From Neisseria subflava (lineage in GTDB: Bacteria > Pseudomonadota > Gammaproteobacteria > Burkholderiales > Neisseriaceae), in contig NZ_CP073117.1 in the NCBI RefSeq assembly GCF_024205745.1, positions 806,001 through 870,000 on the forward strand: a DNA stretch of 64,000 nt. The letters are read 5' to 3'. The position numbers were made by a program, and so were the translations under genes. The stretch's first letter is position 1; each line of letters starts with the position of its first letter. Positions 48,207 through 59,536 of the stretch are shown here, piece after piece. Below the pieces are notes generated by a model that did not search any database, was not told where the DNA came from, and was given only the letters and a program-made list of their open reading frames with translations.

Positions 48207-48251
48207 ATACTGTGAAAATAATCCCTACGCGCTACAACAAGAGGAGCCAAT

Positions 48252-48707
48252 ATGAATATATGCCGTCTGAAGCCTGAATTTGTCGAGCCTTTATCCCTCG
48301 CGCTGTTTGAGGAATGGCACGATTTTGCGCCGTGGTCGTCTCTGGACAAAATCCGTGCGTACTATGCGCAGTGCCTCGATGGGGATAATTTGCCGCTGGC
48401 GTTTGCGGCTGTGGATAACGAAGGGCGGCTGATGGGTTCGGCGGCATTAAAGCGGTTTGATATGGCGTGTTTTCCCGAATACGAATATTGGCTGGGCGAT
48501 GTGTTCGTTTTGCCGCAATTTCGCGGTTTGGGCGTAGGCAGGCAGCTGGTTTCGTTTTGTCTGGATAAAGCACGCGAACTGGGTTTGCCGCATCTGTTTC
48601 TCTATACGCCGGATGTGCAAACCGTGTATGAAAAGTTTGGCTGGAAAGAAATCACCCAAATTTGGCACAACGGGGAAACCGTATCCGTCATGAAATTGGA
48701 TTTATAG
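48252..48707 (+). CDS. GNAT family N-acetyltransferase
   Basis: 151 residues. The acetyl-CoA loop is LGDVFVLPQFRGLGVGRQLVSFCLDKARELG (motif Q/RxxGxG/A as FRGLGVG). The C-terminal LPHLFLYTPDVQTVYEKFGW strand-helix matches GNAT enzymes. The substrate cannot be read from sequence. A MITE ends 45 bases upstream. Confidence 0.88.
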   Translation: MNICRLKPEFVEPLSLALFEEWHDFAPWSSLDKIRAYYAQCLDGDNLPLAFAAVDNEGRLMGSAALKRFDMACFPEYEYWLGDVFVLPQFRGLGVGRQLVSFCLDKARELGLPHLFLYTPDVQTVYEKFGWKEITQIWHNGETVSVMKLDL

Positions 48708-48734
48708 CTTGAAAAGAATAAAAGGCAAAAGAAT

Positions 48735-48773
48735 AAAAGGCCGTCTGAACATTTGGTTTCAGACGGCCTTTAC
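48735..48773. terminator. DUS terminator between the GNAT gene and dinG
   Basis: AAAAGGCCGTCTGAAC and TTTCAGACGGCCTTTA pair between convergent genes. Confidence 0.75.
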
Positions 48774-48791
48774 CTTTTGAACAATCCACGA

Positions 48792-50942
48792 CTACCCTAT
48801 CCGCTTAAACGGCGGCAGACAGGCCAATAATTGTTGGCCGTAGCGTTGCGTTTTGACGCGGTTGTCGAGGATGGTGATGCGGCCGTAATCCTGTTCGGTA
48901 CGGATAAGGCGGCCGACGGCTTGGATTAATTTGATGCTGGCTTCTGGCACCGTAATTTCGATAAAAGGATTACCGCCGCGTTGTTCAATCCAACGGTTTT
49001 GGGTTTTCTCGATGGGATTATCCGGCATAGCAAACGGCAGCTTGGCAATAATGACTTGCACGCAGGCCGTGCCGGGCAGGTCGAGGCCTTCGGCAAAACT
49101 ATCGAGGCCGAAAATAATGCTGGCTTTGCCTTCGGCAATGGCTTGATAGTGTCTTTGCAACAGGACAGCCTTGGGCAATTCGCCTTGTACAAGCAGAAGC
49201 GGCAAGTATTCGTCAGGCAGTCGTAAGGCGACATCCTGCATTTGCTTGCGCGAGGAAAACAACACCAGCGTGCCGATGGCTTCAACCGGCGAAACCAGCT
49301 TCGGCAACCATTCGACAATGGCGGCCGTATGCGCATCAGGGTCTTTGGGACTGGCATGTACGGGCGGAATATACAGCTCGCCTTGCGCATCGAAATTAAA
49401 CGGGCTTTCCAAAGCAAGCGTGGTGGTTTCGGGCAGCCATAATAGGCCGGTTTGGCGCAAAATCAGGTTGAAGCTGCCGAGCGATTGCAGGGTGGCCGAA
49501 GTCAATACCGCGCCTGCCGCGCGCCGCCACAGGCTGTTGGCAAGGTGGGATGCGCTGCTGATAGGGCTGGCGTTGAAAATGTAGTCGTTTTTGTCGTCGG
49601 CACGGCGGGTTATCCATTTCGCCAACGGCTCTTCGCCTTCAATGGGAACGGTGGAGAGCAAATCCCAAACCGCGCTGATTTGTTCGATACGGGCGATAAA
49701 AAGGCCGAACTCGCTGGTCAGGCGGTCGAGGAGCGCGCCGTCCTGCTCTTTTTCGCGGCGCGCGGCGGAAAGCGCATCGTTCAAGCCGACAACATGTTTG
49801 AGCAGGCTGCGCGCAGCAATGGCCGTATTGGAAACTGTGGTTTCCAATCCTTCGGGGATTTTGCCGTCTTCCCACAGCCAAGTCGGTTCGTTGTGTTTCC
49901 GCCTGTCGTTTTCAGACGACCCCAGACTTAAAGACGGCTCTTCCGCCAAATGGAACTGCCATTCATGCAGACTGTCGAGCAAGGATGTGGCAGCTTCGTC
50001 GGCAAGGTTGGCAAGTTCGGCTTTATCGGTAAGCGCGGCAATTTTGCCGGTAAGCTGTGGCAGTTTTTCCAGCGTCCAAACGGCAATATTCCATGAATGT
50101 TCGGCGGCAAAGCGGCTGAGGGCTTTTTTGGGCAGGTGGTGCGCTTCGTCTATGCAATAGAAACTGTTTTCGGGCGCAGGCAGAATCACGCCGCCGCCCA
50201 TACTGATGTCGGCAAGCAGAAGATCGTGGTTGGCAACGACGACATCGACGGTTTCCAAAACATCGCGTGCCAGGTAAAACGGGCATTCCGCACGGTTGGG
50301 ACAGGCGGATTTCAGGCAGCCGTGGCGGTCGTTGGTAACTTTGAGCCAAATCGCGTCATCGATTTTTTCCGGCCAAGCGTCGCGGTCACCATTAAAGCGG
50401 CGGGCGGAAAATTCATCGGCAATGTCGCGCAGCAGGTTCAGTTCTTCCGGCTTGGGTTTGCTGTCCCACAACACTTCCGGTGCTTCAAAACCAAGCAGGT
50501 TTTGCTGGGCATTGTTTTGCGTCAGTTGATAGAGTTTGTAAGGGCAAAGATAACGGCCGCGCCCTTTGGCAAGCGCAAAGGTCAGCTCCAAACCGCTTTT
50601 TTCGACCAGAAACGGCAAATCGCGGTCAACCAACTGCTCCTGCAAGGCCACCGTCGCGCTGCTGACGATCAACCGTTTGCCGCGCGTTTGCGCCATGATG
50701 CCGCCGGCCAAAAGGTAGGCCAACGATTTACCCACGCCGGTCGGCCCTTCGATCACGGCAATGCTCTCGCCCTCGCGTTTGGGCGCTTCTTCGCCTTCTT
50801 CACGCGTCAACGTCCGCGAAAAAGCGTTGGCAATCGCCGCAATCATTTCCCGCTGCGAAGCGCGCGGACGGAAACCGGGCAGGTTTTTGCCGATGTTTTG
50901 GTAATGGTCGCGGATGGCGTTTTTTTCTAAATCGGTGAGCAT
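48792..50942 (-). CDS. dinG: ATP-dependent DNA helicase DinG
   Basis: 716 residues, XPD-like SF2 helicase, 5'-3', acting on R-loops and recombination intermediates. Walker A is IEGPTGVGKSLAYL, DEAH box in YCIDEAHHLPKKAL. Four cysteines (YLCPYKL; HGCLKSACPNRAEC) make the 4Fe-4S site; the C-terminal motif VI is AVGRLIRTEQDYGRI. One DUS variant is inside (about 49912). Start ATG 50942. Confidence 0.95.
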   Translation of the reverse strand: MLTDLEKNAIRDHYQNIGKNLPGFRPRASQREMIAAIANAFSRTLTREEGEEAPKREGESIAVIEGPTGVGKSLAYLLAGGIMAQTRGKRLIVSSATVALQEQLVDRDLPFLVEKSGLELTFALAKGRGRYLCPYKLYQLTQNNAQQNLLGFEAPEVLWDSKPKPEELNLLRDIADEFSARRFNGDRDAWPEKIDDAIWLKVTNDRHGCLKSACPNRAECPFYLARDVLETVDVVVANHDLLLADISMGGGVILPAPENSFYCIDEAHHLPKKALSRFAAEHSWNIAVWTLEKLPQLTGKIAALTDKAELANLADEAATSLLDSLHEWQFHLAEEPSLSLGSSENDRRKHNEPTWLWEDGKIPEGLETTVSNTAIAARSLLKHVVGLNDALSAARREKEQDGALLDRLTSEFGLFIARIEQISAVWDLLSTVPIEGEEPLAKWITRRADDKNDYIFNASPISSASHLANSLWRRAAGAVLTSATLQSLGSFNLILRQTGLLWLPETTTLALESPFNFDAQGELYIPPVHASPKDPDAHTAAIVEWLPKLVSPVEAIGTLVLFSSRKQMQDVALRLPDEYLPLLLVQGELPKAVLLQRHYQAIAEGKASIIFGLDSFAEGLDLPGTACVQVIIAKLPFAMPDNPIEKTQNRWIEQRGGNPFIEITVPEASIKLIQAVGRLIRTEQDYGRITILDNRVKTQRYGQQLLACLPPFKRIG

Positions 50943-51079
50943 TGAGGCCGTCTGAATGGGTTTGCAAGAATAGCGTATTTTAGCATTTTTACCTTCATGA
51001 AGCCCTTGTTAAATTAAATGTAATTAGCATAGATTATAAGATATAATGTTTATAAGTAATCTACTTAGGAGTGCCTACT

Positions 51080-53656
51080 ATGACCATAGAAATTTATTCT
51101 CATAATGCTTTACATTATTTAGTTGATATTACCCGCTTTGAAGAAGAACTAAAAAAAGAAATAAAATTCAACCAAAATGTTAAAGTATTTTTTATAAATA
51201 ATCCTAAAATTAAGGGATTAGTAGAAACTGATATTGATTTACTCCTAATTATTGCTATTAAAAATAAAACTAATAGTTATTACGCTATAAAATCCCAGAA
51301 AAATAATAAAATATTATATTTTAATAACCTTATTATACCAATTAAATTCATTGATTATCTTGAAAATATTATAGCACCTGAATTTAAAGGAAAAATTAAT
51401 TATATTTATACAGATAAATATGAAGAAAATATTGGTATATATATTAATGAATTATCAAATAAAACAAAATATTATTTAGAATCTATTTGGAAAGATTACC
51501 AACTTGATCTGTCTTTTAAAGATAAATCTATTAAATTTAAAATTACACCACATCCAATTATTTGGACATTAAGCCATAATGAAAAATACTATGATTTTAC
51601 TCGACCTAACTTTATTTATGCCCCAAGATTTGGATTTAATGAACTCATCTATTATCTAAGAAATAATCCTCCTGAAAAAACAAATAGATTTACCTCTAAT
51701 ACACACTGGTCTATTGAAAAAGATAATCATAATGCCTATATGATTATTGATGATCATATTAACTTGTTAAAAAAACAATTAGAAAATGATAATAAGATTG
51801 GACTATTAACTAAGAAAAAAATTGATCGTCTAAATAAACAATATGCAGAAGATTTAAAAATATATGAAAAATATCTTTCTGAACAAGAAAATCTTCCTCA
51901 AGAAAATGATAATATATTTGATTTTGTTTTTGGGTCAGACAACAAAAAACAAAAAAGAACTATATTACCAGAAAGAATTCGGGCAGAAAAAGAACTTAAT
52001 AAGAATCTTATCATCATTAGTGGCAAGGCTGGTTCTGGTAAAACATTTGAAATGCTGTCATTAATCAAAAAATCCTATGAAAATGCAAAAGAAAAAACAG
52101 CTTATGGAGCAAGAAGTGGTTACTATTTAACTTATAATAAATTATTAGCAAACGATGTTAGAATAATAACTAATCACTATCAAAGTGGAACAAAAACTGC
52201 AGTAAAAACAATACATAAATTTTTTTATGAAAGGACAATGAGTTTATTAATATTAAGAATAATGAGTGCAGAAAGAAGTGAAGAACTTTTAAAAATTCAA
52301 GACGAGAGAAAAAACGAAGTAAAAGAGTACATTTCTAAAAACCCTATAGTCAATACTCCTAATAGTTCATGGGATAAAGGAACAAGGGAGTTTTTCTTAA
52401 GATGGATAGGAAAATCTAAAAACCATTCATTAGATGATTTAGAAATGCATGTCCATATAAATAAAATGAAAATTCAAAATAAAATAAATCGTGAGGTATT
52501 TTTAGCAGATTATTATCAAGTTTTACGTTATTTTATTCTTGCAATTCAAAATCCAAGAGAATTATTTTATAAACTAAAAATGAATTCTCTTTCTAAAGAA
52601 AGATGGGAGAAACTTATTGTCTCAAAAGATAAGAACTATAAACAGACACCGGAAGATTTTACTGAACTTGTAAATCGTTCATTAGGAAGTATTCGTGGGC
52701 AGGGAGAAATTTTATTTATTGATGAAGGACAAGATTGTCATCCTCTTGAACGTGATATTTTTCTTTTGCTTTGGGAAAAGAAAAATATTGTAGTATGTAC
52801 AGGTGGTAAAGAACAACTTATCCGCCATAGTGAAGAATGTAACTGGAAATACCTAGATACTGAAAAAAGAGTTGTTCATAACGTAATTGAAATTCAAAAA
52901 CGTAATCGTACCTTTAGAATGAAACAGAATATTGTTGATCTCTGTAATTTTATTGCTAATGAATTCCAAATCAACCTTGATTTAAGTGCTATTCGGTCTA
53001 ACGAGGATAAAGGTACAGTCCTCATCGAGATGAATGACCCTATACATACTAAACTTAAAAGTACAGTAGATACACTAAAAAAAATAGGTATAGATAACGA
53101 ACTTTCAAATTACGAAAGTATTCTATTCTTAATGGAGTCAGATTCTAAATGTTTACTCGAAGAAGGAAAAAAAGTTGAAGATATTCAAATTGATAGTAAT
53201 AATAATGTACTAAAATCTGAATCAACAAAAGATAAGATCTCAAATTTGTCCCAACTAGTCAGTATTTCTGAAGAAAATTTATTTTTACATAATCAGGAGA
53301 AAAAAAATCAACAAATTCACGAAAATAATATCCAGGAAGATAGTTTTCATGTTGAGGAATTTCCATCTGCAGATACTTATCGAGGTATTTTTTATGAATC
53401 TTGTAGAGGTTTAGAAGCATGGTCTGTTGTCTGTCTTGATCTTGATTTATTCTTTGACCGTAAAAAACAAGAAGAAACAGCAGCAAGTTATCTAAGTGAT
53501 GATTTATATTTTACAGAAGAAGAGCGCAGACAAAAATATGCAGCAACTTGGGTATTAATGGTACTTACTCGACCAATTGATACACTATATATTCATATTA
53601 ATAACCCAACTTCTGAATTGGGAAAATTAATGCAAAAATATATTGATCAAAAATAA
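51080..53656 (+). CDS. AT-rich SF1 helicase-like protein, candidate phage-defence gene
   Basis: 858 residues from ATG 51080 (AGGAG site eight bases before). The upstream GTG at 51071 overlaps that site and is less likely. Residues 1-300 have no family I can name; there is a VETDIDLLLIIAIK strand and a YAIKS strand in the order of a NERD/PD-(D/E)XK core, but a clean ExK is missing, so nuclease activity is doubtful. Then come an SF1 ATPase: Walker A GKAGSGKT (about 315-322), Walker B FIDEGQD (about 546-552), VVCTGGKEQ, RNRTFRM (motif IV type), YESCRGLEAWSVV (motif V, about 773) and LTRPIDTLYIHI (motif VI, about 830). G+C is far below its neighbours, with AT-ending codons throughout. It stands alone, with no DUS inside, in a foreign-DNA insertion site behind dinG. 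Inference: a single-gene mobile-element or phage-defence protein. Confidence 0.75.
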   Translation: MTIEIYSHNALHYLVDITRFEEELKKEIKFNQNVKVFFINNPKIKGLVETDIDLLLIIAIKNKTNSYYAIKSQKNNKILYFNNLIIPIKFIDYLENIIAPEFKGKINYIYTDKYEENIGIYINELSNKTKYYLESIWKDYQLDLSFKDKSIKFKITPHPIIWTLSHNEKYYDFTRPNFIYAPRFGFNELIYYLRNNPPEKTNRFTSNTHWSIEKDNHNAYMIIDDHINLLKKQLENDNKIGLLTKKKIDRLNKQYAEDLKIYEKYLSEQENLPQENDNIFDFVFGSDNKKQKRTILPERIRAEKELNKNLIIISGKAGSGKTFEMLSLIKKSYENAKEKTAYGARSGYYLTYNKLLANDVRIITNHYQSGTKTAVKTIHKFFYERTMSLLILRIMSAERSEELLKIQDERKNEVKEYISKNPIVNTPNSSWDKGTREFFLRWIGKSKNHSLDDLEMHVHINKMKIQNKINREVFLADYYQVLRYFILAIQNPRELFYKLKMNSLSKERWEKLIVSKDKNYKQTPEDFTELVNRSLGSIRGQGEILFIDEGQDCHPLERDIFLLLWEKKNIVVCTGGKEQLIRHSEECNWKYLDTEKRVVHNVIEIQKRNRTFRMKQNIVDLCNFIANEFQINLDLSAIRSNEDKGTVLIEMNDPIHTKLKSTVDTLKKIGIDNELSNYESILFLMESDSKCLLEEGKKVEDIQIDSNNNVLKSESTKDKISNLSQLVSISEENLFLHNQEKKNQQIHENNIQEDSFHVEEFPSADTYRGIFYESCRGLEAWSVVCLDLDLFFDRKKQEETAASYLSDDLYFTEEERRQKYAATWVLMVLTRPIDTLYIHINNPTSELGKLMQKYIDQK

Positions 53657-53785
53657 TCAATTGTATTGAAACCGTGATTTACTTTCTTTCTACGCAAAAT
53701 TATTTTCATCTTCCCTAAAATCTTTTTATAAACAGATTTTAGTAGTTGTAATGAAAGAATTATTTTTCCGGATCAGTAAATCTTA

Positions 53786-53828
53786 AAGCCATCTGAAACT
53801 TTATTATGAATTTCAGACGGCCTTTTGC
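53786..53828. terminator. DUS-variant hairpin downstream of the helicase-like gene
   Basis: AGCCATCTGAAA and TTTCAGACGGCCTTTT pair over an AT loop. One arm has a base change from DUS. It separates the AT-rich gene from the small broken gene at 53873. Confidence 0.6.
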
Positions 53829-53872
53829 TTTGGGAGAGAATAAATAGGGGATATCGTTAATTAATTGCTGTC

Positions 53873-54116
53873 TTACAGCAAACGGGCATGTGTATCGTTA
53901 TAACCGATATCTGTAATTTCTCGCACGCCGGTAGCCGGAACGGTAAATTTCACGCGGTCATCGTCTTTACGCGGATCACATGCATCGTAGTATTCAACCT
54001 TAGTCAAACCTGGAATCTGGCCGGAGTCATTGGCATGGTTCCATTCAGACATACGACTGTCAGCAAATGATGCGGTGGCGGCAGTTGCAATAATCAGGGT
54101 CAGGAGTGTTTTTCAT
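53873..54116 (-). pseudogene. Small secreted protein, start codon out of frame
   Basis: With one A removed from the AAAAA run after the ATG (54109..54113) the frame reads an intact secretion signal (KTLLTLIIATAATASFADS) and a mature part SRMSEWNHANDSGQIPGLTK, VEYYDACDPRKDDDRVKF, then TVPATGVREITDIGY to THARLL-stop, about 80 residues in all. As printed, the ATG reads into a different frame and stops early. It has a good ribosome site (AGGAAAGTATC). Function unknown; likely periplasmic. Sequencing error is possible. Confidence 0.65.
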
Positions 54117-54283
54117 GATACTTTCCTTTTTTAATCAGAATATTATCTATGTTTAGGTTTATGTTTAACCGATGAAATGCATTGTATTGATTTTATATTG
54201 GTTAATAAATATGAATTTTATTGATATTGTATTAACCAATAAGAAACAATAAACCGCTTACACACTTAAGGCCGTCTGAAACT

Positions 54284-54502
54284 TTAGCCGCACTGATGCA
54301 GAGGCACCCACAATTTTTGCTTTTCGGATTTGTTTTTCTCGTAGCGGTTCCACGCTTTTTCGTGAAAATAAAAGACGACGGTATTGACGATGGGTTCGAC
54401 CAAAGCGACTGCGCTGGAAACGCCGATACTGCCGGTCAGAATATAGGCGACACTAAATGCAACGCTGAAATGCAAAATAGCAAATGTAATGGTTTTAATC
54501 AT
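54284..54502 (-). CDS. DUF2061 family membrane protein
   Basis: 72 residues from ATG 54502. Two membrane segments (ITFAILHFSVAFSVAYILTG and VSSAVALVEPIVNTVVFYFHEKAW). DUF2061 proteins are short integral membrane proteins with unknown role. The upstream ATG in the same frame (54520) is possible but lacks a clear site. Confidence 0.85.
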   Translation of the reverse strand: MIKTITFAILHFSVAFSVAYILTGSIGVSSAVALVEPIVNTVVFYFHEKAWNRYEKNKSEKQKLWVPLHQCG

Positions 54503-54630
54503 GCTGTTTTCCTGATACATTGATGTTTTAATAACTACATAGTAATGATTATCAACTAACGCGTATATTTTAAATCCTTTATTTTGCTTTAGATTTTATA
54601 AATCGATATTTTATTTATGATAGGAATTTT

Positions 54631-55581
54631 ATGAACCCGCTCCATATTGTCGTCCTCGACCGCGATACCCTCGTCAACCGCCCGTTTGATTTTGATTTTC
54701 CGCATACTTTAAGCAGCTATGGTTCGACTGAGGCGCATCAGACCGCCGAGCGCATACAGGGCGCGGACATCATCATTACCAACAAAGTCGTGATTTCCGC
54801 CGAACACATCGCCGCCAACCCGCAGCTCAAACTGATTGCGCTAACCGCGACGGGCGTCAACAATGTGGACGTTGAAGCTGCCAAACAAAATGGCACGGCA
54901 GTATGCAATATCCGCGCTTACGGCAATGAATCCGTGGCGGAACACGCGTTTATGATGATGATTACCCTGATGCGCAACCTGCCTGCCTATCAGCGCGACG
55001 TTGCGGCAGGCTTGTGGGAAAACTCGCCGTTTTTCTGCCATCTCGGCGCACCGATGCGCGATTTAAACGGTAAAACGCTGGCGATTTTCGGTCGCGGCAA
55101 TATCGGTAAAACACTGGCAACTTATGCTCAGGCTTTCAAAATGAATGTCGTGTTCGCCGAACATAAAAATGCCCAAAGCGTCCGCGACGGCTATGTTTCC
55201 TTTGACGAAGCCATCCGCTCCGCCGATGTTGTATCGCTTAATTGTCCGCTCACGCCGCAAACGGCAAACATGATAGGCGAAGCCGAATTGCAGCAAATGA
55301 AACCCGGCGCCATCCTCATCAACTGCGGACGCGGCGGCTTGGTTGATGAAGCCGCTTTGGTTGCAGCCTTGAAATACGGCCAAATCGGTGGAGCAGGTTT
55401 TGACGTGTTGACACAAGAGCCGCCACGCGACGGCAATCCTTTGCTGAAAGCCCGCCTGCCCAACCTGATCGTCACGCCACACATTGCATGGGCAAGCCAA
55501 GAAGCCGCCAACCGCCTGTTTGACATCCTTTTAGACAACATCAATCGCTTTGTGGCCGGCAATCCGCAAAATCTGGTTTAA
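54631..55581 (+). CDS. hprA: D-2-hydroxyacid dehydrogenase, glycerate dehydrogenase type
   Basis: 316 residues. NAD-dependent, Rossmann loop IFGRGNIGKTLATYAQAF. Catalytic Arg in LINCGRGGLVDEAAL, Glu in FDVLTQEPPRDGN and His in IVTPHIAWAS. It resembles hydroxypyruvate/glycerate dehydrogenases more than D-lactate enzymes; substrate not certain. Starts ATG 54631 with TAGGAA upstream. Confidence 0.87.
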   Translation: MNPLHIVVLDRDTLVNRPFDFDFPHTLSSYGSTEAHQTAERIQGADIIITNKVVISAEHIAANPQLKLIALTATGVNNVDVEAAKQNGTAVCNIRAYGNESVAEHAFMMMITLMRNLPAYQRDVAAGLWENSPFFCHLGAPMRDLNGKTLAIFGRGNIGKTLATYAQAFKMNVVFAEHKNAQSVRDGYVSFDEAIRSADVVSLNCPLTPQTANMIGEAELQQMKPGAILINCGRGGLVDEAALVAALKYGQIGGAGFDVLTQEPPRDGNPLLKARLPNLIVTPHIAWASQEAANRLFDILLDNINRFVAGNPQNLV

Positions 55582-55618
55582 TCTATGGAAAACCTGTTGA
55601 TAAGGTTGTGAACAATTT

Positions 55619-55652
55619 TAAAGGCCGTCTGAAATATTCAGACGGCCTTTAT
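55619..55652 (+). terminator. DUS terminator after the hydroxyacid dehydrogenase
   Basis: AAAGGCCGTCTGAAA pairs with TATTCAGACGGCCTTTA. Confidence 0.75.
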
Positions 55653-55728
55653 TAATCTTTATTTATTTCATAAAGTTATTTATTAAATAGGTTAAATCGT
55701 TTCATTCTTCATTGTGGATAACCCTATA

Positions 55729-55765
55729 AAAAGGCCGTCTGAAATACTCAGACGGCCTTTTGTTT
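55729..55765 (-). terminator. DUS terminator of gnd
   Basis: AAAAAGGCCGTCTGAAA pairs with CTCAGACGGCCTTTTGT. Read leftward it follows gnd by 11 bases. A DnaA-type 9-mer (TGTGGATAA, 55713..55721) lies next to it. Confidence 0.75.
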
Positions 55766-55776
55766 GCTCAGGCAAA

Positions 55777-57225
<1,449 letters not shown>

Positions 57226-57707
57226 TTAGTGAAACTCCATTATTGATTAAATTTATCAAGCGTAACTCTAGCTGATTTACAACTTTTTAACAATCCTTAA
57301 CTTTTTAATTTTTTGAAAAGATGCCTTTACGTTTCAGACGACCTTTGCCTTTGGGAAAACAAACTATAAATTAGATTTTAAATAATAAATGGAGGATGAT
57401 ATTGAGTGCTGCCCCAGCGTGTTGATAACTTTTATTACAAAAATTTTTCAAATACTTAGCTGATATTTTTTGATGAGGATAAAGTATGGTCGGCCTTGTT
57501 TGTAGATGTGGATAAAATTTTCCTGCTGCTTCATTCTGTGGGTAACTTTTTGCCTGTGCACAATCTTAGCTTGTTTTATACTTTTCCAATTGGAACTGAT
57601 TGACTAGAGAAATAGTCAAATGGTTTTTTATTTCAAGTTATTTTCATATTTCCTTTTATTTAAGCTGGGAAAAGGCCGTCTGAAAATATGTCAATAAGGG
57701 TGTGCAT
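57226..57707. other. AT-rich intergenic region with DnaA-box 9-mers
   Basis: 482 bases between divergent gnd and ggt. It carries TTATCCACA at 57507..57515 (complement), a one-mismatch copy at 57537..57545, several poly-A/T tracts and DUS copies at each end. No gene is seen. Confidence 0.6.
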
Positions 57708-59476
57708 ATGAAGTTTTCTTTTAGTATTAACCTGTTATCTGTTTTAATTTTGGCCGCTTGTGCGCAACAGCCGGTTCAAAAACCTCAAGTTGCCCAGCCC
57801 CCATACCTGTGGACAACTATGCGCCGGAGCAAGGAACAGGGCTGACGGAGCAGAAATTAATCCGCGCCAAGCATTATATGGCGGCGTCTGCCAATCCGCT
57901 GGCAACTGAGGCAGGATACGAGATTTTGAAGCGCGGCGGCAGCGCGATAGATGCGATGATTGCTATGCAGACAACTTTGGGACTGGTTGAGCCGCAGTCT
58001 TCCGGATTGGGCGGCGGTGCGTTTTTGGTGTATTGGGACAATAAGGCGAAAAAGCTGACGACGTTTGATGCCCGTGAAACAGCGCCGAAAGCGGCAACAC
58101 CGGAACTTTTCTTGGACGAAAACGGAAAACCGATGGGCTTTATGAAAGCAGTGGTCGGCGGCCGTTCGGTCGGTGTGCCGGGGATTCCGAAGCTGCTGGA
58201 AGATGTTCATAAGCGTTACGGCAAATTGCCGTGGGCAAGCCTGTTTGAGAAACCGATTTCTTTAGCGGAACAAGGTTTTGCCGTTTCTCCGCGTATGGCG
58301 AAATCCATCGAGCAAAATTTGGAACCTTTGCAACGTTATCCGCAAACCGCCGCCTATTTCCTGCCTGATGGCAAGCCTTTGGCTGCGGGAACGGTGTTGA
58401 AAAACCCTGAATTTGCGCGTTCCGTACGCCTGTTGGCGGAAAAAGGCAGTGCGCCGTTTTATCAAGGAATGCAGGCGCAGAATATTGTCCATGCCGTTAC
58501 CGGTGCTGTGGATAATCCCGGCAAAATCAGTATGGCGGATTTGAAAAACTATCAAGTTATCGAGCGTAAGCCGGTTTGTGCGCCGTATCGTGAATATGAA
58601 GTTTGCGGCATGGGCGCGCCAAGTTCGGGCGCGATTGCTTTGGGCGAGATTTTGGGCGTATTGCAGAATCAGGATATGAAGGCGTTGGGTGCGGAAAATA
58701 TCCACAGTTGGCGCTGGATAGGCGATGCGTCGCGGATTGCGTTTGCCGACCGCGATTATTATGTCGGCGATCCTGCGTTTGTGAACGTTCCGACCCGCGC
58801 CATGATTTCTCAGGCTTATTTGAAACCGCGTGCCGAAGAAATCTACAAGGCTGACAAGGCGTTGGAAACCATTCAGGCAGGCAAGTTCGGCAAGGCATAC
58901 GCGCAGGGTATGGCGGTCGAGCTGCCGTCCACCAGCCATTTGGTGGTTGTGGATAAAGACGGCAACGTCGTGTCGATGACGACTTCGATTGAAAACGCGT
59001 TCGGCTCGGGGCTGATGGCAAACGGCTATCTGCTCAATAATGAATTGACTGATTTCGCTTTCAATCCTGTCGGCGCGGACGGTAAAACCGTTGCCAACAG
59101 CGTGGCGGGCGGCAAGCGGCCGCGTTCTTCGATGGCGCCGACCATCGTGATGAAAGACGGCAAGCCTTATCTAGCGGTCGGTTCGCCCGGCGGCAGCCGC
59201 ATCATCGGTTTCGTCGCCAAAACGCTGGTGGCGCATATCGACTGGGGCATGGACATTCAGGCGGCAATCTCCCTACCAAATATGCTCAATCGCGGCAGCC
59301 AATATGAAATCGAGGAAAAAACCGCAGCGGCGGACAAAGCAGCAGCGTTGGAAAAACTGGGCTACAAAGTCCAAATCCGCGATTTGAATTCCGGCGTACA
59401 AGGCATTGTGATCGGCAAAGACGGTTTGCTCGGCGGTGCCGACCCGCGCCGCGAAGGCAAAGTCATGGGCGATTGA
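57708..59476 (+). pseudogene. ggt: Gamma-glutamyltranspeptidase, frameshifted in signal region
   Basis: ATG 57708 opens a lipoprotein signal (MKFSFSINLLSVLILAAC), but the frame is lost at a CCCCC run (57798..57802). Adding one C joins it to the long frame (DNYAPEQGTG) and restores about 589 residues. The body is intact: ANPLATEAGYEILKRGGSAIDA, GLGGGAFLVYWD, GRSVGVPGIP, the autoprocessing nucleophile region LPSTSHLVVVDKDGNVVSMT and a GG pair in PGGSRIIGF. GGT cleaves glutathione's gamma-glutamyl bond and helps neisseriae use host glutathione. As printed it would miss its secretion signal. Confidence 0.9.
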
Positions 59477-59494
59477 TTTTATCGGTTTGACATG

Positions 59495-59536
59495 CAAAGG
59501 CCGTCTGAACAGCTAGGTTTCAGACGGCCTTTTAGT
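59495..59536. terminator. DUS terminator after ggt
   Basis: AAAGGCCGTCTGAAC and GGTTTCAGACGGCCTTTTA pair behind ggt. Confidence 0.75.

Noticed and set aside
51071-51079. GTG at 51071 as start of the helicase-like gene
   Set aside because: It overlaps the AGGAG site that fits ATG 51080.
51864-52064. Small ORF inside the AT-rich helicase-like gene
   Set aside because: Out of frame in a clearly coding region, Lys/Ile-rich composition explained by AT bias.
54296-54523. ORF opposite the DUF2061 gene
   Set aside because: Antisense to a recognised small membrane protein and with no ribosome site.
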